Shown piece by piece: positions 55,600-64,000 of a DNA stretch of 64,000 nt (its first letter is position 1; each line of letters opens with the position of its first letter). The DNA comes from Candidatus Nitrosocosmicus franklandus. GTDB lineage: Archaea; Thermoproteota; Nitrososphaeria; Nitrososphaerales; Nitrososphaeraceae. The notes under the pieces are model-generated. The model made no database searches. It saw only the letters and a program-made list of their open reading frames with translations, and had not been told where the DNA came from. The translations under genes were made by a program, and so were the position numbers. The stretch covers positions 2,275,854 through 2,339,853 of the forward strand of contig NZ_LR216287.1 of NCBI RefSeq assembly GCF_900696045.1, given 5' to 3'.

Positions 55600-56061
55600 G
55601 TGAAGCGGATGGGTCTACATGCCATTGAAAAGGCGGGAGAACTTGCTGATCAAGTGTCTATTGCAGTCAAAAAATCTAGTGGTAGTTTGGTCCCCGTTTA
55701 CTACAAATTGGAAGAAATATTGGTTGATTATAGAAAACGTGGTATGGACGTTGACTTAGTCATGCCTGCACTCTTTGAAGTAGATTTAGAACATAACCGA
55801 ACAATTCCTGATGGTAGATCTATCTGGGTAGCATATGCTGATGTATTACATGATGATCTTTGTCATCCTTCAGGGAGCATCCATAACCTGGTAAAGTCTG
55901 GTGGTTCAATTACTGGCACATCTTTGATTCAATTGATACTAGAGAAGCTAAAATTACCCGAAAGTTCAGCTTTGTTGATTGCTCCTATAGCTGCTAGCAT
56001 ACTGGGTCTTGGGGTAAATGCGTTTTGTATGCATCATAAAGAAGATGAGAATAATTCTTAG
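55600..56061 (+). CDS. Hypothetical 153-aa protein
   Basis: I do not recognise the family. A mixed alpha/beta N-terminal region (EKAGELADQVSIAVKKSSGS, VYYKLEEILVDYRKRGMDVD) is followed by IWVAYADVLHDDLCHPSGS, with a His/Asp/Cys-containing loop that could bind metal. The hydrophobic C-terminal helix ALLIAPIAASILGLGVNAFC ends in MHHKEDENN. The GTG start at 55600 lies about 4 nt after the transcription start predicted by ttttataa (55565-55572); the ATG at 55609 is an alternative. It is 94 bp behind the response regulator but has its own promoter. Confidence 0.68.
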   Translation: MKRMGLHAIEKAGELADQVSIAVKKSSGSLVPVYYKLEEILVDYRKRGMDVDLVMPALFEVDLEHNRTIPDGRSIWVAYADVLHDDLCHPSGSIHNLVKSGGSITGTSLIQLILEKLKLPESSALLIAPIAASILGLGVNAFCMHHKEDENNS

Positions 56062-56452
56062 GCGATTACTGCTGCACGGTGGCTATCTTCTCAACTTGTT
56101 CTTTGAATTTGGGAATTCACTCATATATAGTTACTCGTTTTGGGCGCGACATTTTTCATAAATTCACTCATGGTTAAGTTTTTTGCTCTTTGCATCTTTG
56201 GTTTCACGCTTCTACGACTCTAAGTTGACGTTTGCTTTGCCTCTGGCTTTCTTTAAGTTATCACATAAGATCGTGACAAAAATTTGAGTCCGTTAACTTG
56301 TTTACAGGATTGTCGGAATTTTCTACTGCAATTAAGACATTAAATAACAATTCATGTTGAATAACAATTTCTGACTATTGATTAGATTGTATTATAAACC
56401 ATTACGCCTATATACTAATCACATCATTGTAACATGACCTGTTTGAATTATG
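56062..56452. other. Gene-free convergent region
   Basis: Separates two convergent genes. Nothing recognised. Confidence 0.5.
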
Positions 56453-57535
56453 CTAATGACTCTCCAAAATTTTGGTTTCAGGATTTTTGTGAGAAATATA
56501 TTTGGATAAACCTCGCATATAGTTGCCAGCAAATGTAGTAATGGGTTGAGAAGAATACCATATACAACCTAGAACCTTGCAATCATGACAAGTTCTTGCA
56601 ATATCCCACTGGGGAGCACTCCATATTTCATCAATACTGTGGGTCAATAGATTGTATGTATTTTCTGCGTCTTTGAATTTCCAGCAAGGTACAAGAACTG
56701 ACCCATCTCCATTAACAAATACGCTTTTCCATACTCCGCATTCATCGAAAAGTACATGACCGTATTCAAGAATTTGTTTAAAGTACAGATCAGGAATCAG
56801 GATACGAGGTCTTTTTTTCCTCTTTGAATAATCTAATATACTTTCACATATTTTATTCATGGTTTTTCTATCTGGAAGAAGCGAATAGTTTACATCCGAT
56901 CTGTCTTCTACAAAGGTCAAGGAAACAGCATCGGATCCCAATTCTGTTGCCTTATCAAAGTAAGATTGATCGATGAACTCTTCTGTATTAAATTTGGTAA
57001 TTACACTATTAAAGTAATGAGGAACATGATGTTCTGTCAGTAAGTGAATGTTTTTTACCACTCTGTGAAAAGTCTCTTTGTTGACTCCACGTACTTTGCA
57101 ATAAGAATCCTCAAATACTGAATCTATACTACATGTAATAAATTGAATGTATTCTCTGAGGTGTTCTAGATCTAATTTATGTAGTAATGAACAGTTGGAA
57201 ATGAGCGTAATAGGCATTTTGATATCGTAAAGATGTTTTACTAATTCCATAAAATCAGGACGAGATGTTGGCTCTCCGCCTTCTATTATTGACCAGATGC
57301 AGTATTTGGAGGTCTTATCAAATATGGTTTTCCATTGTTCAGTTGTAAGATCATTGTTCTTTGCTAATCTGATCTGATTTATCTTATCTGAATCACCAAA
57401 GGGACACATGGGACAATAGTAGTTACAATAGTGAGTCAAACTATAAACAGCAATCAATGGACGTTTTTTTTGTACGATTCTGTTTCCAGCCCAATTGCCT
57501 AATAGTTTTAGAGTTCTAATTGTATCGACAACCAT
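56453..57535 (-). CDS. Radical SAM protein with SPASM-like C-terminus
   Basis: 360 aa. The radical-SAM cluster motif is C37-x3-C41-x2-C44 in HYCNYYCPMCPFG. SIIEGGEPTSRPDFMELVKH supplies the GGE SAM-binding motif, and ISNCSLL and ITCSIDSVFEDSY follow the barrel. The C-terminal region has further cysteines (ECGVWKSVFVNGDGSVLVPC, then TCHDCKVLGCIWYS), as in SPASM/twitch domains holding auxiliary Fe-S clusters. Such enzymes modify peptides, cofactors or lipids. No substrate peptide gene is obvious next to it. ATG start; the leader is strikingly purine-rich on the coding strand. Confidence 0.93.
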   Translation of the reverse strand: MVVDTIRTLKLLGNWAGNRIVQKKRPLIAVYSLTHYCNYYCPMCPFGDSDKINQIRLAKNNDLTTEQWKTIFDKTSKYCIWSIIEGGEPTSRPDFMELVKHLYDIKMPITLISNCSLLHKLDLEHLREYIQFITCSIDSVFEDSYCKVRGVNKETFHRVVKNIHLLTEHHVPHYFNSVITKFNTEEFIDQSYFDKATELGSDAVSLTFVEDRSDVNYSLLPDRKTMNKICESILDYSKRKKRPRILIPDLYFKQILEYGHVLFDECGVWKSVFVNGDGSVLVPCWKFKDAENTYNLLTHSIDEIWSAPQWDIARTCHDCKVLGCIWYSSQPITTFAGNYMRGLSKYISHKNPETKILESH

Positions 57536-58160
57536 ATTCTAATAGATCTAAAATGGATAAATAATGTTGTTGTCTTCTTCTCCTATTTCATCTTCTCCTT
57601 CTTCTTTGTATGTTTATTTTAACCTTTCAATACTCTGTATTTAAATTAATTACTGGGCGATTACAATAGGGATCATAGTACCACTATCCTAGGAATTATG
57701 CTTCTAGAAACATGTTCTTTACATGTTGAGTCAAACAACTGAAACAAGAATAGGGGAGTATCACAACGTGTAAGCCTAAACAAAATAGCGTATGTCCTAA
57801 TTATATTAATTTGCTATACCCTCATTACTTTGTGAACCATAAAATTTGGCATCAACTTTGTCAATAAAAAAATGAAATTTGGCTAGATCAATTTTACTCC
57901 TGAAGAATCAATTTTGCTTAAAAACTGGGGCATTATGGCTTGCACGATGTATGGATTTTTTTTACACCGCGAGGTGAAGACAAATAAACCCTTGTTCTGG
58001 GACAATTTTGAATAATTTTATTACCTTTCCTATGAGAAGTTTCTCATTTAAGGCTTTACCACTATATCTACATTTTTGTTGAATATTTAGAGTCTAAGTA
58101 CGTTGTTTTTCAAACAAAAGTCCAACTCTTATGAGGCATCCCATCATTATTTCATGTTAT
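57536..58160. other. Gene-free divergent region
   Basis: Contains a pyrimidine-rich tract at about 57570-57610 on the plus strand (purine-rich leader for the radical SAM gene). No gene recognised. Confidence 0.5.
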
Positions 58161-58168
58161 GTATAAAA
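58161..58168 (+). promoter_or_regulatory. TATA box of the dps gene
   Basis: gtataaaa is centred about 29-30 bp before the ATG at 58194, predicting a nearly leaderless mRNA. Confidence 0.65.
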
Positions 58169-58193
58169 ACTTTTTTCACCATTATAATTCATC

Positions 58194-58697
58194 ATGCTTA
58201 AGAAACAAGTTAATGAAATGAAAGAAAATGTGGATATTGGTATTGAATTGGAAAATCGAAAGGGGGTAGTAGGTATCTTAAATATGTTATTAGCAGATGA
58301 ATATCTCCTTTACACCAAGACTAGAAATTATCATTGGAATGTAGTAGGAAAGGATTTTAAAGAAAGACATGAATTTTTTCAAGAACAATATGAAAAATTG
58401 GATGAAATGGTCGATGAAATAGCTGAGAGGACCCGACAATTAGGGGGCTTAACTGTAGCAACGATGAATGAGTTCCTTCAGATCGCACATTTGAAGGAAA
58501 ATCCAGGTGAATACCCATCTGACATGAAAATGATTTCTAACCTACTAAAAGACCATGAAAGTACGATAAAATTTTTGCGTAAAAGTGCTGACGAATGTGA
58601 GGAGAAATATAATGATATGGGTACAAATGATTTTCTAATAGGTCTAATGGAAATCCATGAAAAAATGGCCTGGATGTTAAGGTCCCATTTGGACTAA
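58194..58697 (+). CDS. dps: Dps ferritin-like DNA-protection protein
   Basis: 167 aa, the usual Dps length. The inter-subunit ferroxidase ligands are all present: H47 (RNYHWNVVG), H59 (ERHEFF), D74 and E78 (DEMVDEIAERTRQLGG), with the same spacing as in characterised Dps proteins. Dps dodecamers oxidise Fe(II) with hydrogen peroxide and store iron, preventing Fenton damage. The N-terminus is Lys-rich but short. Single gene with a clear TATA box, probably induced by oxidative or iron stress. Confidence 0.95.
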   Translation: MLKKQVNEMKENVDIGIELENRKGVVGILNMLLADEYLLYTKTRNYHWNVVGKDFKERHEFFQEQYEKLDEMVDEIAERTRQLGGLTVATMNEFLQIAHLKENPGEYPSDMKMISNLLKDHESTIKFLRKSADECEEKYNDMGTNDFLIGLMEIHEKMAWMLRSHLD

Positions 58698-59125
58698 ATC
58701 ATCGATATAATTTTTGACGGACTCGACTAGTACAGTCATTTTTACTAGGATTTGGTTTCCTTAATGGAATCCAATTGCGCCTAAAAGTACAAGAAAAGTA
58801 ATCGTAATTAAACAATTTTGTTTCTACACCTTGTCTCAAAATTAAATGGGTGTAATAGCAAAGAAAGCAGGGAAATGTCACCATCATTAATTAATTCTTT
58901 GTAAATCCAAAAAATTACAAATTTATTTTGTTGGATGTGAAGGATAAAAGAAGATGACCTTCTAGAATTAATTAGTAAGAAACAAGCAAAACAGATCAAA
59001 TTAAAAGGTATTATTGCAAGTATCGGATAGATATAAAATTCTAAATAATATTGTCTTCTTTTTCATTCAAAGATAATTCTTTAGTTGTAGACGACAGTCA
59101 ATACAAGTGACAAAATATTTTAACA

Positions 59126-59230
59126 ATGGCCATATTATTATCAACAATGGAAAGAAAATGGAAAATTATTAATGGTATTGCAGTAGGTGCCTTTATACTT
59201 GCGGCTCTATATTGGATAGCCAATGCTTGA
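59126..59230 (+). CDS. Candidate 34-aa single-helix membrane peptide
   Basis: The ORF encodes MAILLSTMERKWKIING followed by IAVGAFILAALYWIANA. A basic loop before one clear membrane helix ending at the stop is a typical small membrane protein layout with the N-terminus inside. Too short to assign a function. The upstream TATA-like element is weak. Confidence 0.45.
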   Translation: MAILLSTMERKWKIINGIAVGAFILAALYWIANA

Positions 59231-59453
59231 CATATTTTCTTTGTTACATAGACAAGATTTTTTTCAGTAGCTGCCAATCAGAATCTAAAATCGTCTCTAC
59301 CATATATTGACCATGTGTGATCCAAATAGCTTTCAATTCCTTCTTTTAAATATGCATCAAATGTAAACTACAACCTGATAAATTCTCAAATAAAACAACA
59401 CATTATTTTTTCTAAATTTGATTTTGTATACTCGCTAGACCTTTCTGACAAAT

Positions 59454-59461
59454 CTTTATAA
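59454..59461 (+). promoter_or_regulatory. TATA box of the frameshifted response regulator
   Basis: ctttataa is centred 27 bp before the ATG at 59484. Confidence 0.65.
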
Positions 59462-59483
59462 TTACGTTAGGACTTTATTCAAA

Positions 59484-59886
59484 ATGGAGCACCTTAACAA
59501 AATAACTCGTAACCCACCGAAAGTTGTTATGGTATGTGAAGATGGGATAGATCTTTTAGATTTATATTCTAATGTTCTAGAGTTACGATTTGGAGTAATT
59601 AAGGTCAGTTCTGGCTGTGATTGCATAAATAAATATGTTGAACAAAAGACCAATGGTTCTAATGTTGATCTGCTCTTCTTAGACTATAAACTTGGGGATA
59701 TGTTGGGAGATGTGGTTGCTAGACGAATAAAAGAACAATTGTATCAAGATTATCTTGATATCTGCTTATGAGTTGGATGAAAAAATAAAGAACGATTTGG
59801 TTGAAAACAAGTATGTTGAAAAAATCCTCCAAAAACCGATCAAAATGCGCGAACTAATACAAGAAGCGATTGAGATGATTTGTTGA
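59484..59886 (+). pseudogene. Response regulator receiver protein with a frameshift
   Basis: The first frame (59484-59771, 95 aa) holds the first half of a receiver domain: VVMVCEDGIDLLDLYSNVLE with the acidic pair E19-D20 and phospho-acceptor D67 in LLFLDYKLGD. It then stops shortly after helix 3. The missing half continues at 59752-59886 in the +1 frame: ILISAYELDEKIKND with the switch Ser, and KILQKPIKMREL with the conserved Lys, ending normally. One extra base near 59750-59757 explains the split. With the shift corrected, the protein is about 133 aa. It may be an assembly error, a recent mutation or recoding; the promoter is intact. Confidence 0.85.
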
Positions 59887-60620
59887 AAAATATGTATTCT
59901 GATCGTTTATAAAACACGCAAGTGTGTACCTGTAAACTTGCTTTGCATGCTGATCTACAAATTGTCGTTATCAGGCCTGTATCTTTTGCCTTGGGATGGT
60001 CGGTCTAATTTTCTACAACCATAAAGGTAGGTAGCTTTCACGTCAAAAATGTTATTAGATTATTATAACAATTTTTCAAGGGAAAAATCAGTAGTAATAT
60101 TCGACTGAATAATCAACATAAGAAGTCATACATTATCTTGATTACGGTTATTCCAAATTACAGTATCTTGCATCAATCATCTTATTTCAATAGTACTAAA
60201 TAGGTCAGCAGATCTATTTCCATTCTATCGATTTCCTGAATCTAGAAAAGATAGTGAACTATGATTTGTCATTAGTCTTTATTCTACCTCAGTACGTATG
60301 AAACTGTGGATAAATCAGAACTATCATAATTTAGGTTATCTCAATCTTTCTTCCTGTGATATAAATCTAATATTAAATTCTAGGATTGAAAAGAGACCAA
60401 GACCAAAATTGCCTTAGTTTAGTTTAGTTTTTGTCTCATTTATTTATCATTAATCAAGTTATCCGGTATTCTTCAAGAGGTCGAAGATCCCATTAAGGTA
60501 ACTTACCTCTTATGATCTATCATTTTCTAAAAAAGGTAATGAAAGTTTGTTTTGTTGCTATGGTTGCGGAGTAGAAGAAGAAGAAGAAGAAGAAAATGAA
60601 GTATTGGTGGATATGGGACT
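59887..60620. other. Gene-free stretch
   Basis: About 0.7 kb. A (gaa)x7 microsatellite lies at 60574-60594, just downstream of the SPFH gene on its strand. No gene recognised. Confidence 0.5.
60574..60594. repeat. (gaa)x7 microsatellite
   Basis: Seven perfect trinucleotide units. On the minus strand this is a pyrimidine (ttc) tract after the SPFH stop and may assist termination. Confidence 0.8.
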
Positions 60621-61673
60621 TTATTGACTCGTAGAAGTAGGTGAATTATTTGCTAGTGGAAAAGAACTAGTTCTGGAATTCGAGTCAGAACCCCCAAGGG
60701 GGATCTCAATGAAAGGGATGCCTCCTAAATTATTTGCACCACCTTCAGCACCACCACCGCCAGTAACAAGGGGTAGCTTTCCATCCCATTTTTGTGCATG
60801 TAGCCATTTAAGATATTCACTACTATTCCTTAGTTGTGCATCAATTATTTTTATAGCCTCGGATTCTCCTTGGGCTCTAAGGATGTTGGCTTGTCTTTGA
60901 CCTTCTGCTGAAGCTATATTGGCTTTTTGCTCCCCCAATGCGCGAGCTTCTGTTTGTTGAGCTTCAATTTGTATTCTACGAAGCTCATTTTGTGCTTGGA
61001 GCGCCCTTTGCTCTGCTTGAACCTTTGCTTCTACAGACTGGATGAATTGATCCGAAAACTGAAAGTCGGTGATGGAAATTGTGTCCACAATAATATTATA
61101 TGGCCTGAGTCTGCCCTCAATTTGCTCTTCAATTTCTGCTTTCACCTTATCTCTCAGTGTAATGAGTTCTTCTGCATTGTATCTAGCGGTCACCTGTTTC
61201 ACAGATTCTTGAATAGTAGGAACTATTATTCTATTGGCAAAATCAACTCCTACTTCTTTATATAATATGGGTACAGCGCTTTCATCTAACCGGTAGTTCA
61301 ATGCCACCTCAGTCGCGACGTTCTGAAGATCTCTTGATTGTGAGGTGGTACTTTCTACAAGCAATTTAGTTCGAACCTCCATTTGTACTATTGTGTCTCT
61401 AAATGGCACCACAAAATGCAAACCCTCGCTTAATGATACCGAAGTGTCTACAGCTCCAAATTTCAATAACACTCCTCGATTACCAGCCTCCACTATCTTT
61501 AGACTAGAGGTTAAAATTACAAATATTATTACAACTGCTATTACTGCTAGTATGGCGATTTTTAACGGACTGGATGATCTAAATCCACCACCACCACTCC
61601 CGTCGACATTTTCCAATGGTTCTCCGTCTGGAGTAAACCTCCTATTTCGTTTCGATCTAAAAAAATCAACCAT
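60621..61673 (-). CDS. SPFH/prohibitin-family membrane protein
   Basis: 350 aa. A basic, Gly-rich cytoplasmic start precedes one membrane helix (IAILAVIAVVIIFVILTSSL, about 39-58). The SPFH domain follows, with VEAGNRGVLLKFGAVDTSVS, SEGLHFVVPFRDTIVQMEVR and VALNYRLDESAVPILYKEVG, then a coiled coil (VEAKVQAEQRALQAQNELRR, IEAQQTEARALGEQKANIAS, AEGQRQANILRAQGESEAIK). The order matches prohibitin more than stomatin. These proteins form large ring scaffolds that organise membrane domains and control membrane proteases. No NfeD partner is adjacent. The C-terminus is Gly/Ser-rich. Confidence 0.94.
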   Translation of the reverse strand: MVDFFRSKRNRRFTPDGEPLENVDGSGGGGFRSSSPLKIAILAVIAVVIIFVILTSSLKIVEAGNRGVLLKFGAVDTSVSLSEGLHFVVPFRDTIVQMEVRTKLLVESTTSQSRDLQNVATEVALNYRLDESAVPILYKEVGVDFANRIIVPTIQESVKQVTARYNAEELITLRDKVKAEIEEQIEGRLRPYNIIVDTISITDFQFSDQFIQSVEAKVQAEQRALQAQNELRRIQIEAQQTEARALGEQKANIASAEGQRQANILRAQGESEAIKIIDAQLRNSSEYLKWLHAQKWDGKLPLVTGGGGAEGGANNLGGIPFIEIPLGGSDSNSRTSSFPLANNSPTSTSQ

Positions 61674-62161
61674 ATATTTATCTAATTATCCTAAATTTTA
61701 TATAAACTCTAAGCATGGTATATGGTTGCCAGATTTTTTAAATGATATATAAAATCTCAAGCAAAACATTTTTAGTCTGTAAAAGCGATACTTCGATACC
61801 TTCTAATCACGAATTCGAATATAGTTGATATAATGATTTCACAAAGAACATCATTATTTATTTGATAAGAAAACATTTCTTCAGTTCGAGGTTTATTTTG
61901 ATATCGTATTGATCTGTGATACCTAACAAACCAGTATTTTGCAAATAAATTGAATCTAAATCTTTTTGTAATTCTTGAGGTAGTTTTTGATTATCCTTTA
62001 TTTGCACGCTTGATTGATGAAATAAATTCATAGAATAATCGTATCATCTATCCTGAAAATATAATATTTTGTGCTTCAGCATCCATTAAAAACCGTTAAA
62101 ACATGTCGCAATAATTTTCAAAATTTCTGCTTCAGTAATAATTCCTAGTATAGAAAAAAAT
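61674..62161. other. Gene-free stretch
   Basis: Promoter side of the SPFH gene and 3' side of the methyltransferase. Nothing recognised. Confidence 0.5.
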
Positions 62162-62806
62162 TTAATTTTTATATCCAACCAAAAGAGCTATTTCGTACCA
62201 CTTCCACAAACAATCTACTTCTATATAGCCAATATCTCTAAACATTTGAAGTTGTCTTTCTACAGACAATGTTTTGTCAGACTTTTCCTCTCGTGATAAC
62301 GGTTCTCCCATGAGGTCAAAAAATTTTATATGATTTCTAGTAGATACGGAGACAACGTGGTCTAAATTGCAGAATATCCCAAGTGGATTCAATAGTTCGT
62401 ATATTTCCTCATACAATTCGAATTTTCTTTTATGTCTTAAATGGTGAATTGCGAAACTGGATATCACTGTATCGAAATAGCCTAGATCGGGTAAGGGGTC
62501 ATCCAAATCATGTTTTATTATTTTGACAGATTGATCGTTCTTAAAATAACTTTCAAGTGCTTGTAACATTGGAGGCGAGATATCCAGTGCTGTAAATTCG
62601 ATATCTGATCTGCCTTTAAAATATTCTTTGATTAGTTTAATCATCCTCCCATCTCCTGACCCTAAATCTAGAATCCTTTTAGTGGTGTCCGGGATACTTT
62701 GTAACAATACTTGCTCCCCTGGAATTCTATTTGAGTATGTGCTAACTCTGCTCAAATAATGTAATGCTTTGTTTGGATCAGACCATTCTTGAGAAGATGT
62801 GAACAT
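62162..62806 (-). CDS. Class I SAM-dependent methyltransferase
   Basis: 214 aa from the ATG at 62806; the frame is open to 62857, but those 17 extra residues are hydrophobic and atypical. Motif I is RILDLGSGDGRMIKLIKEYF, motif II FTALDISPPMLQALE, then VKIIKHDLDDPLPDLGYFDT and VISSFAIHHLRHKRKFELYE (post-II/III), with NPLGIFCNLDHVVS as the fifth strand. The pattern is a small-molecule or lipid-type methyltransferase (Methyltransf_25/UbiE-like). Substrate is unknown and no operon partner is seen. Confidence 0.9.
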   Translation of the reverse strand: MFTSSQEWSDPNKALHYLSRVSTYSNRIPGEQVLLQSIPDTTKRILDLGSGDGRMIKLIKEYFKGRSDIEFTALDISPPMLQALESYFKNDQSVKIIKHDLDDPLPDLGYFDTVISSFAIHHLRHKRKFELYEEIYELLNPLGIFCNLDHVVSVSTRNHIKFFDLMGEPLSREEKSDKTLSVERQLQMFRDIGYIEVDCLWKWYEIALLVGYKN

Positions 62807-62857
62807 ATGTCTTGTTGGTTTATTCACAAATATAATGATTAATTGATGGCATCGCAA

Positions 62858-64000
62858 CTAGAATAATCGACAAAAGAAAAGGAATGTACGGGAGTAGGAT
62901 GTATTTAGAGTAACATGCTACTCCTCAGTGCCATTTCGGCCTTCAAGATTAATAGGTTTCTGGTTTGTGCCGAATTATTTTGTATATGGATAAGTAGTTT
63001 GCGGTATAAAATATAGTCAAACATTATATTTATACTATGATAGTTACATGAGGATTAAACTGGAACTGATAAATGAATCGTAATCGTTAAAGATTGAGAA
63101 AATTTCCATCACACCAAGGCGATGATTATTCTTGATATTATTTAAAGCAATTTGCAAAATATCTCGGAATTATGTTGAGTGATAACTAGGTAGAGACTAT
63201 TTCTCTTAATAAATACTTTATAGACAAGTAAAATATTGACTAGCATAGACAATATCATAGTTTTTGAGTTTTTTCAGATGAATTGCTTTCTACAAGTCGA
63301 GTCCTACGGACAATAAATATAAATTCAAATTCTTTTACTTTGTAATGATAAAACACAGTCCTACGAATGTTAATATTTAAAGATTGTGTGTAAACTAGAA
63401 AAAGAGGTACTGACTATTAATCGATGAATTGTGATTTAACTAAAGCAAACAATATATACAAACATGAATGAAAGCTCTTGTATTCTGTATGAACATGTGA
63501 TGATAGTAGATCATGGGAGTATTGATTATCTTTTATTAAAAGGATGTCTTCATTATTCAAAATGGCAAAAACTGGCACAAAAATATACTGATTTGATTTA
63601 TAGGTTCTATATTTACTATGTTGGTAAAAGGGAATAGGAGATAACGTTCAAAATAATTTTCGTATATCTTTGTTTATGATATCTGTGTTACCTTATCAGA
63701 AATTAGTTCTTTTGATTTGAAACAAGAATGAATATCTCTTGATTTGTATTTCAAATACTGTCATCTCATTTTTAAACACAAATAGATTAGAGAATTATTG
63801 AAAGTAATATATAAACAAATAATTCCTAGTAGTCAGAAGAATAGGTTAAATCTTGTCTAGATAGGGGTTCAATTCACAAGCCTCCCCACTTCCTCCTACT
63901 ACATCATCTATGCTTTGTAAGTATCATTCTCTAAGTATGGTTTACTCTTTGTTTACCTTTTTGTTCAGTGATAATTTATTAACTGGAAATTCAATAACGA
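62858..64000. other. Gene-poor right end
   Basis: About 1.1 kb. One 57-codon frame at 63464-63637 (MNESSCILYEHVMIVDHGSI…) is possible but has only a weak promoter. No tRNA or repeat recognised. Confidence 0.45.
63464..63637 (+). CDS. Possible 57-aa small protein
   Basis: The ATG frame encodes a mixed, mildly basic peptide (YLLLKGCLHYSKWQKLAQKY in the middle). A weak TATA-like gatttaac at about 63433-63440 is near the expected distance. Not recognised and low confidence. Confidence 0.25.
   Translation: MNESSCILYEHVMIVDHGSIDYLLLKGCLHYSKWQKLAQKYTDLIYRFYIYYVGKRE

Larger units (their letters stand above)
58698..59483. other. Gene-poor stretch with one tiny ORF
   Basis: Frames of 62-63 codons on the minus strand (58699-58999) look like AT-driven noise. 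A 34-codon one-helix ORF lies at 59126. Confidence 0.45.

Noticed and set aside
63860-63890. tRNA-like 3' part (ggggttcaattcac)
   Set aside because: The T-stem cannot form: the second pair would be G-A and no acceptor or anticodon arms are found around it.

Overview
The window looks like chromosomal DNA of an AT-rich archaeon, most probably a soil ammonia-oxidising archaeon of the Nitrososphaerota (Nitrososphaeraceae, perhaps Nitrosocosmicus-like). The evidence is archaeal TATA boxes about 27 bp before start codons with almost no leader, frequent TTG/GTG starts, an archaeal family-B polymerase, an F420-type NADP reductase, cytoplasmic histidine kinases and CheY-like regulators, and many small secreted proteins rich in N-glycosylation sequons. 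No ammonia-oxidation, rRNA or tRNA gene was seen, so the lineage call is inference. Gene density is low, with intergenic stretches up to about 1.8 kb.

Layout. 1-5 kb: a glycosyltransferase cut by the window edge, two paralogous Hsp20 chaperones and a complete 667-bp IS6-type element with 8-bp target duplications. 5-13 kb: a secreted protein with a frameshifted signal peptide, a lone extracellular Cache-sensor protein, a small zinc-finger protein, a methyltransferase, an ArsB/NhaD-type permease split into two overlapping reading frames, and a Kef-type antiporter. 13-20 kb: a CheY-like regulator, a 1.8-kb gene-poor stretch with a strong hairpin, a soluble histidine kinase, a secreted FxLYD-like protein with a 36-bp tandem repeat, and a second lone Cache protein. 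20-34 kb: M32 carboxypeptidase, related secreted proteins, an O-methyltransferase, a TMEM175-like channel, an AlkD-like HEAT protein, aldo/keto reductase, VOC protein and luciferase-like monooxygenase. 34-50 kb: a Panacea-like protein, a six-hairpin glycosidase, Met-rich and helical-hairpin secreted peptides, CHRD protein, a degenerate family-B polymerase, SIMPL protein, second TMEM175, a membrane winged-helix protein, sugar nucleotidyltransferase and dodecin. 50-64 kb: F420-type reductase, a YjbQ/Mut7-C pair, rhodanese-persulfide dioxygenase fusion, two response regulators (one frameshifted), radical SAM/SPASM enzyme, Dps, an SPFH/prohibitin protein and a methyltransferase.

Common themes are stress and redox protection (Hsp20, Dps, persulfide dioxygenase, AKR, VOC, LLM), signal perception (two Cache proteins, one kinase, three receiver proteins) and surface or secreted proteins of unknown role. 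Most genes stand alone with their own promoter; the clearest operon is YjbQ-Mut7-C. The most unusual items are the polymerase, whose exonuclease and metal-binding motifs are altered, three apparent single-base frameshifts, and several small genes with correctly spaced promoters. No CRISPR array or complete defence system was seen.
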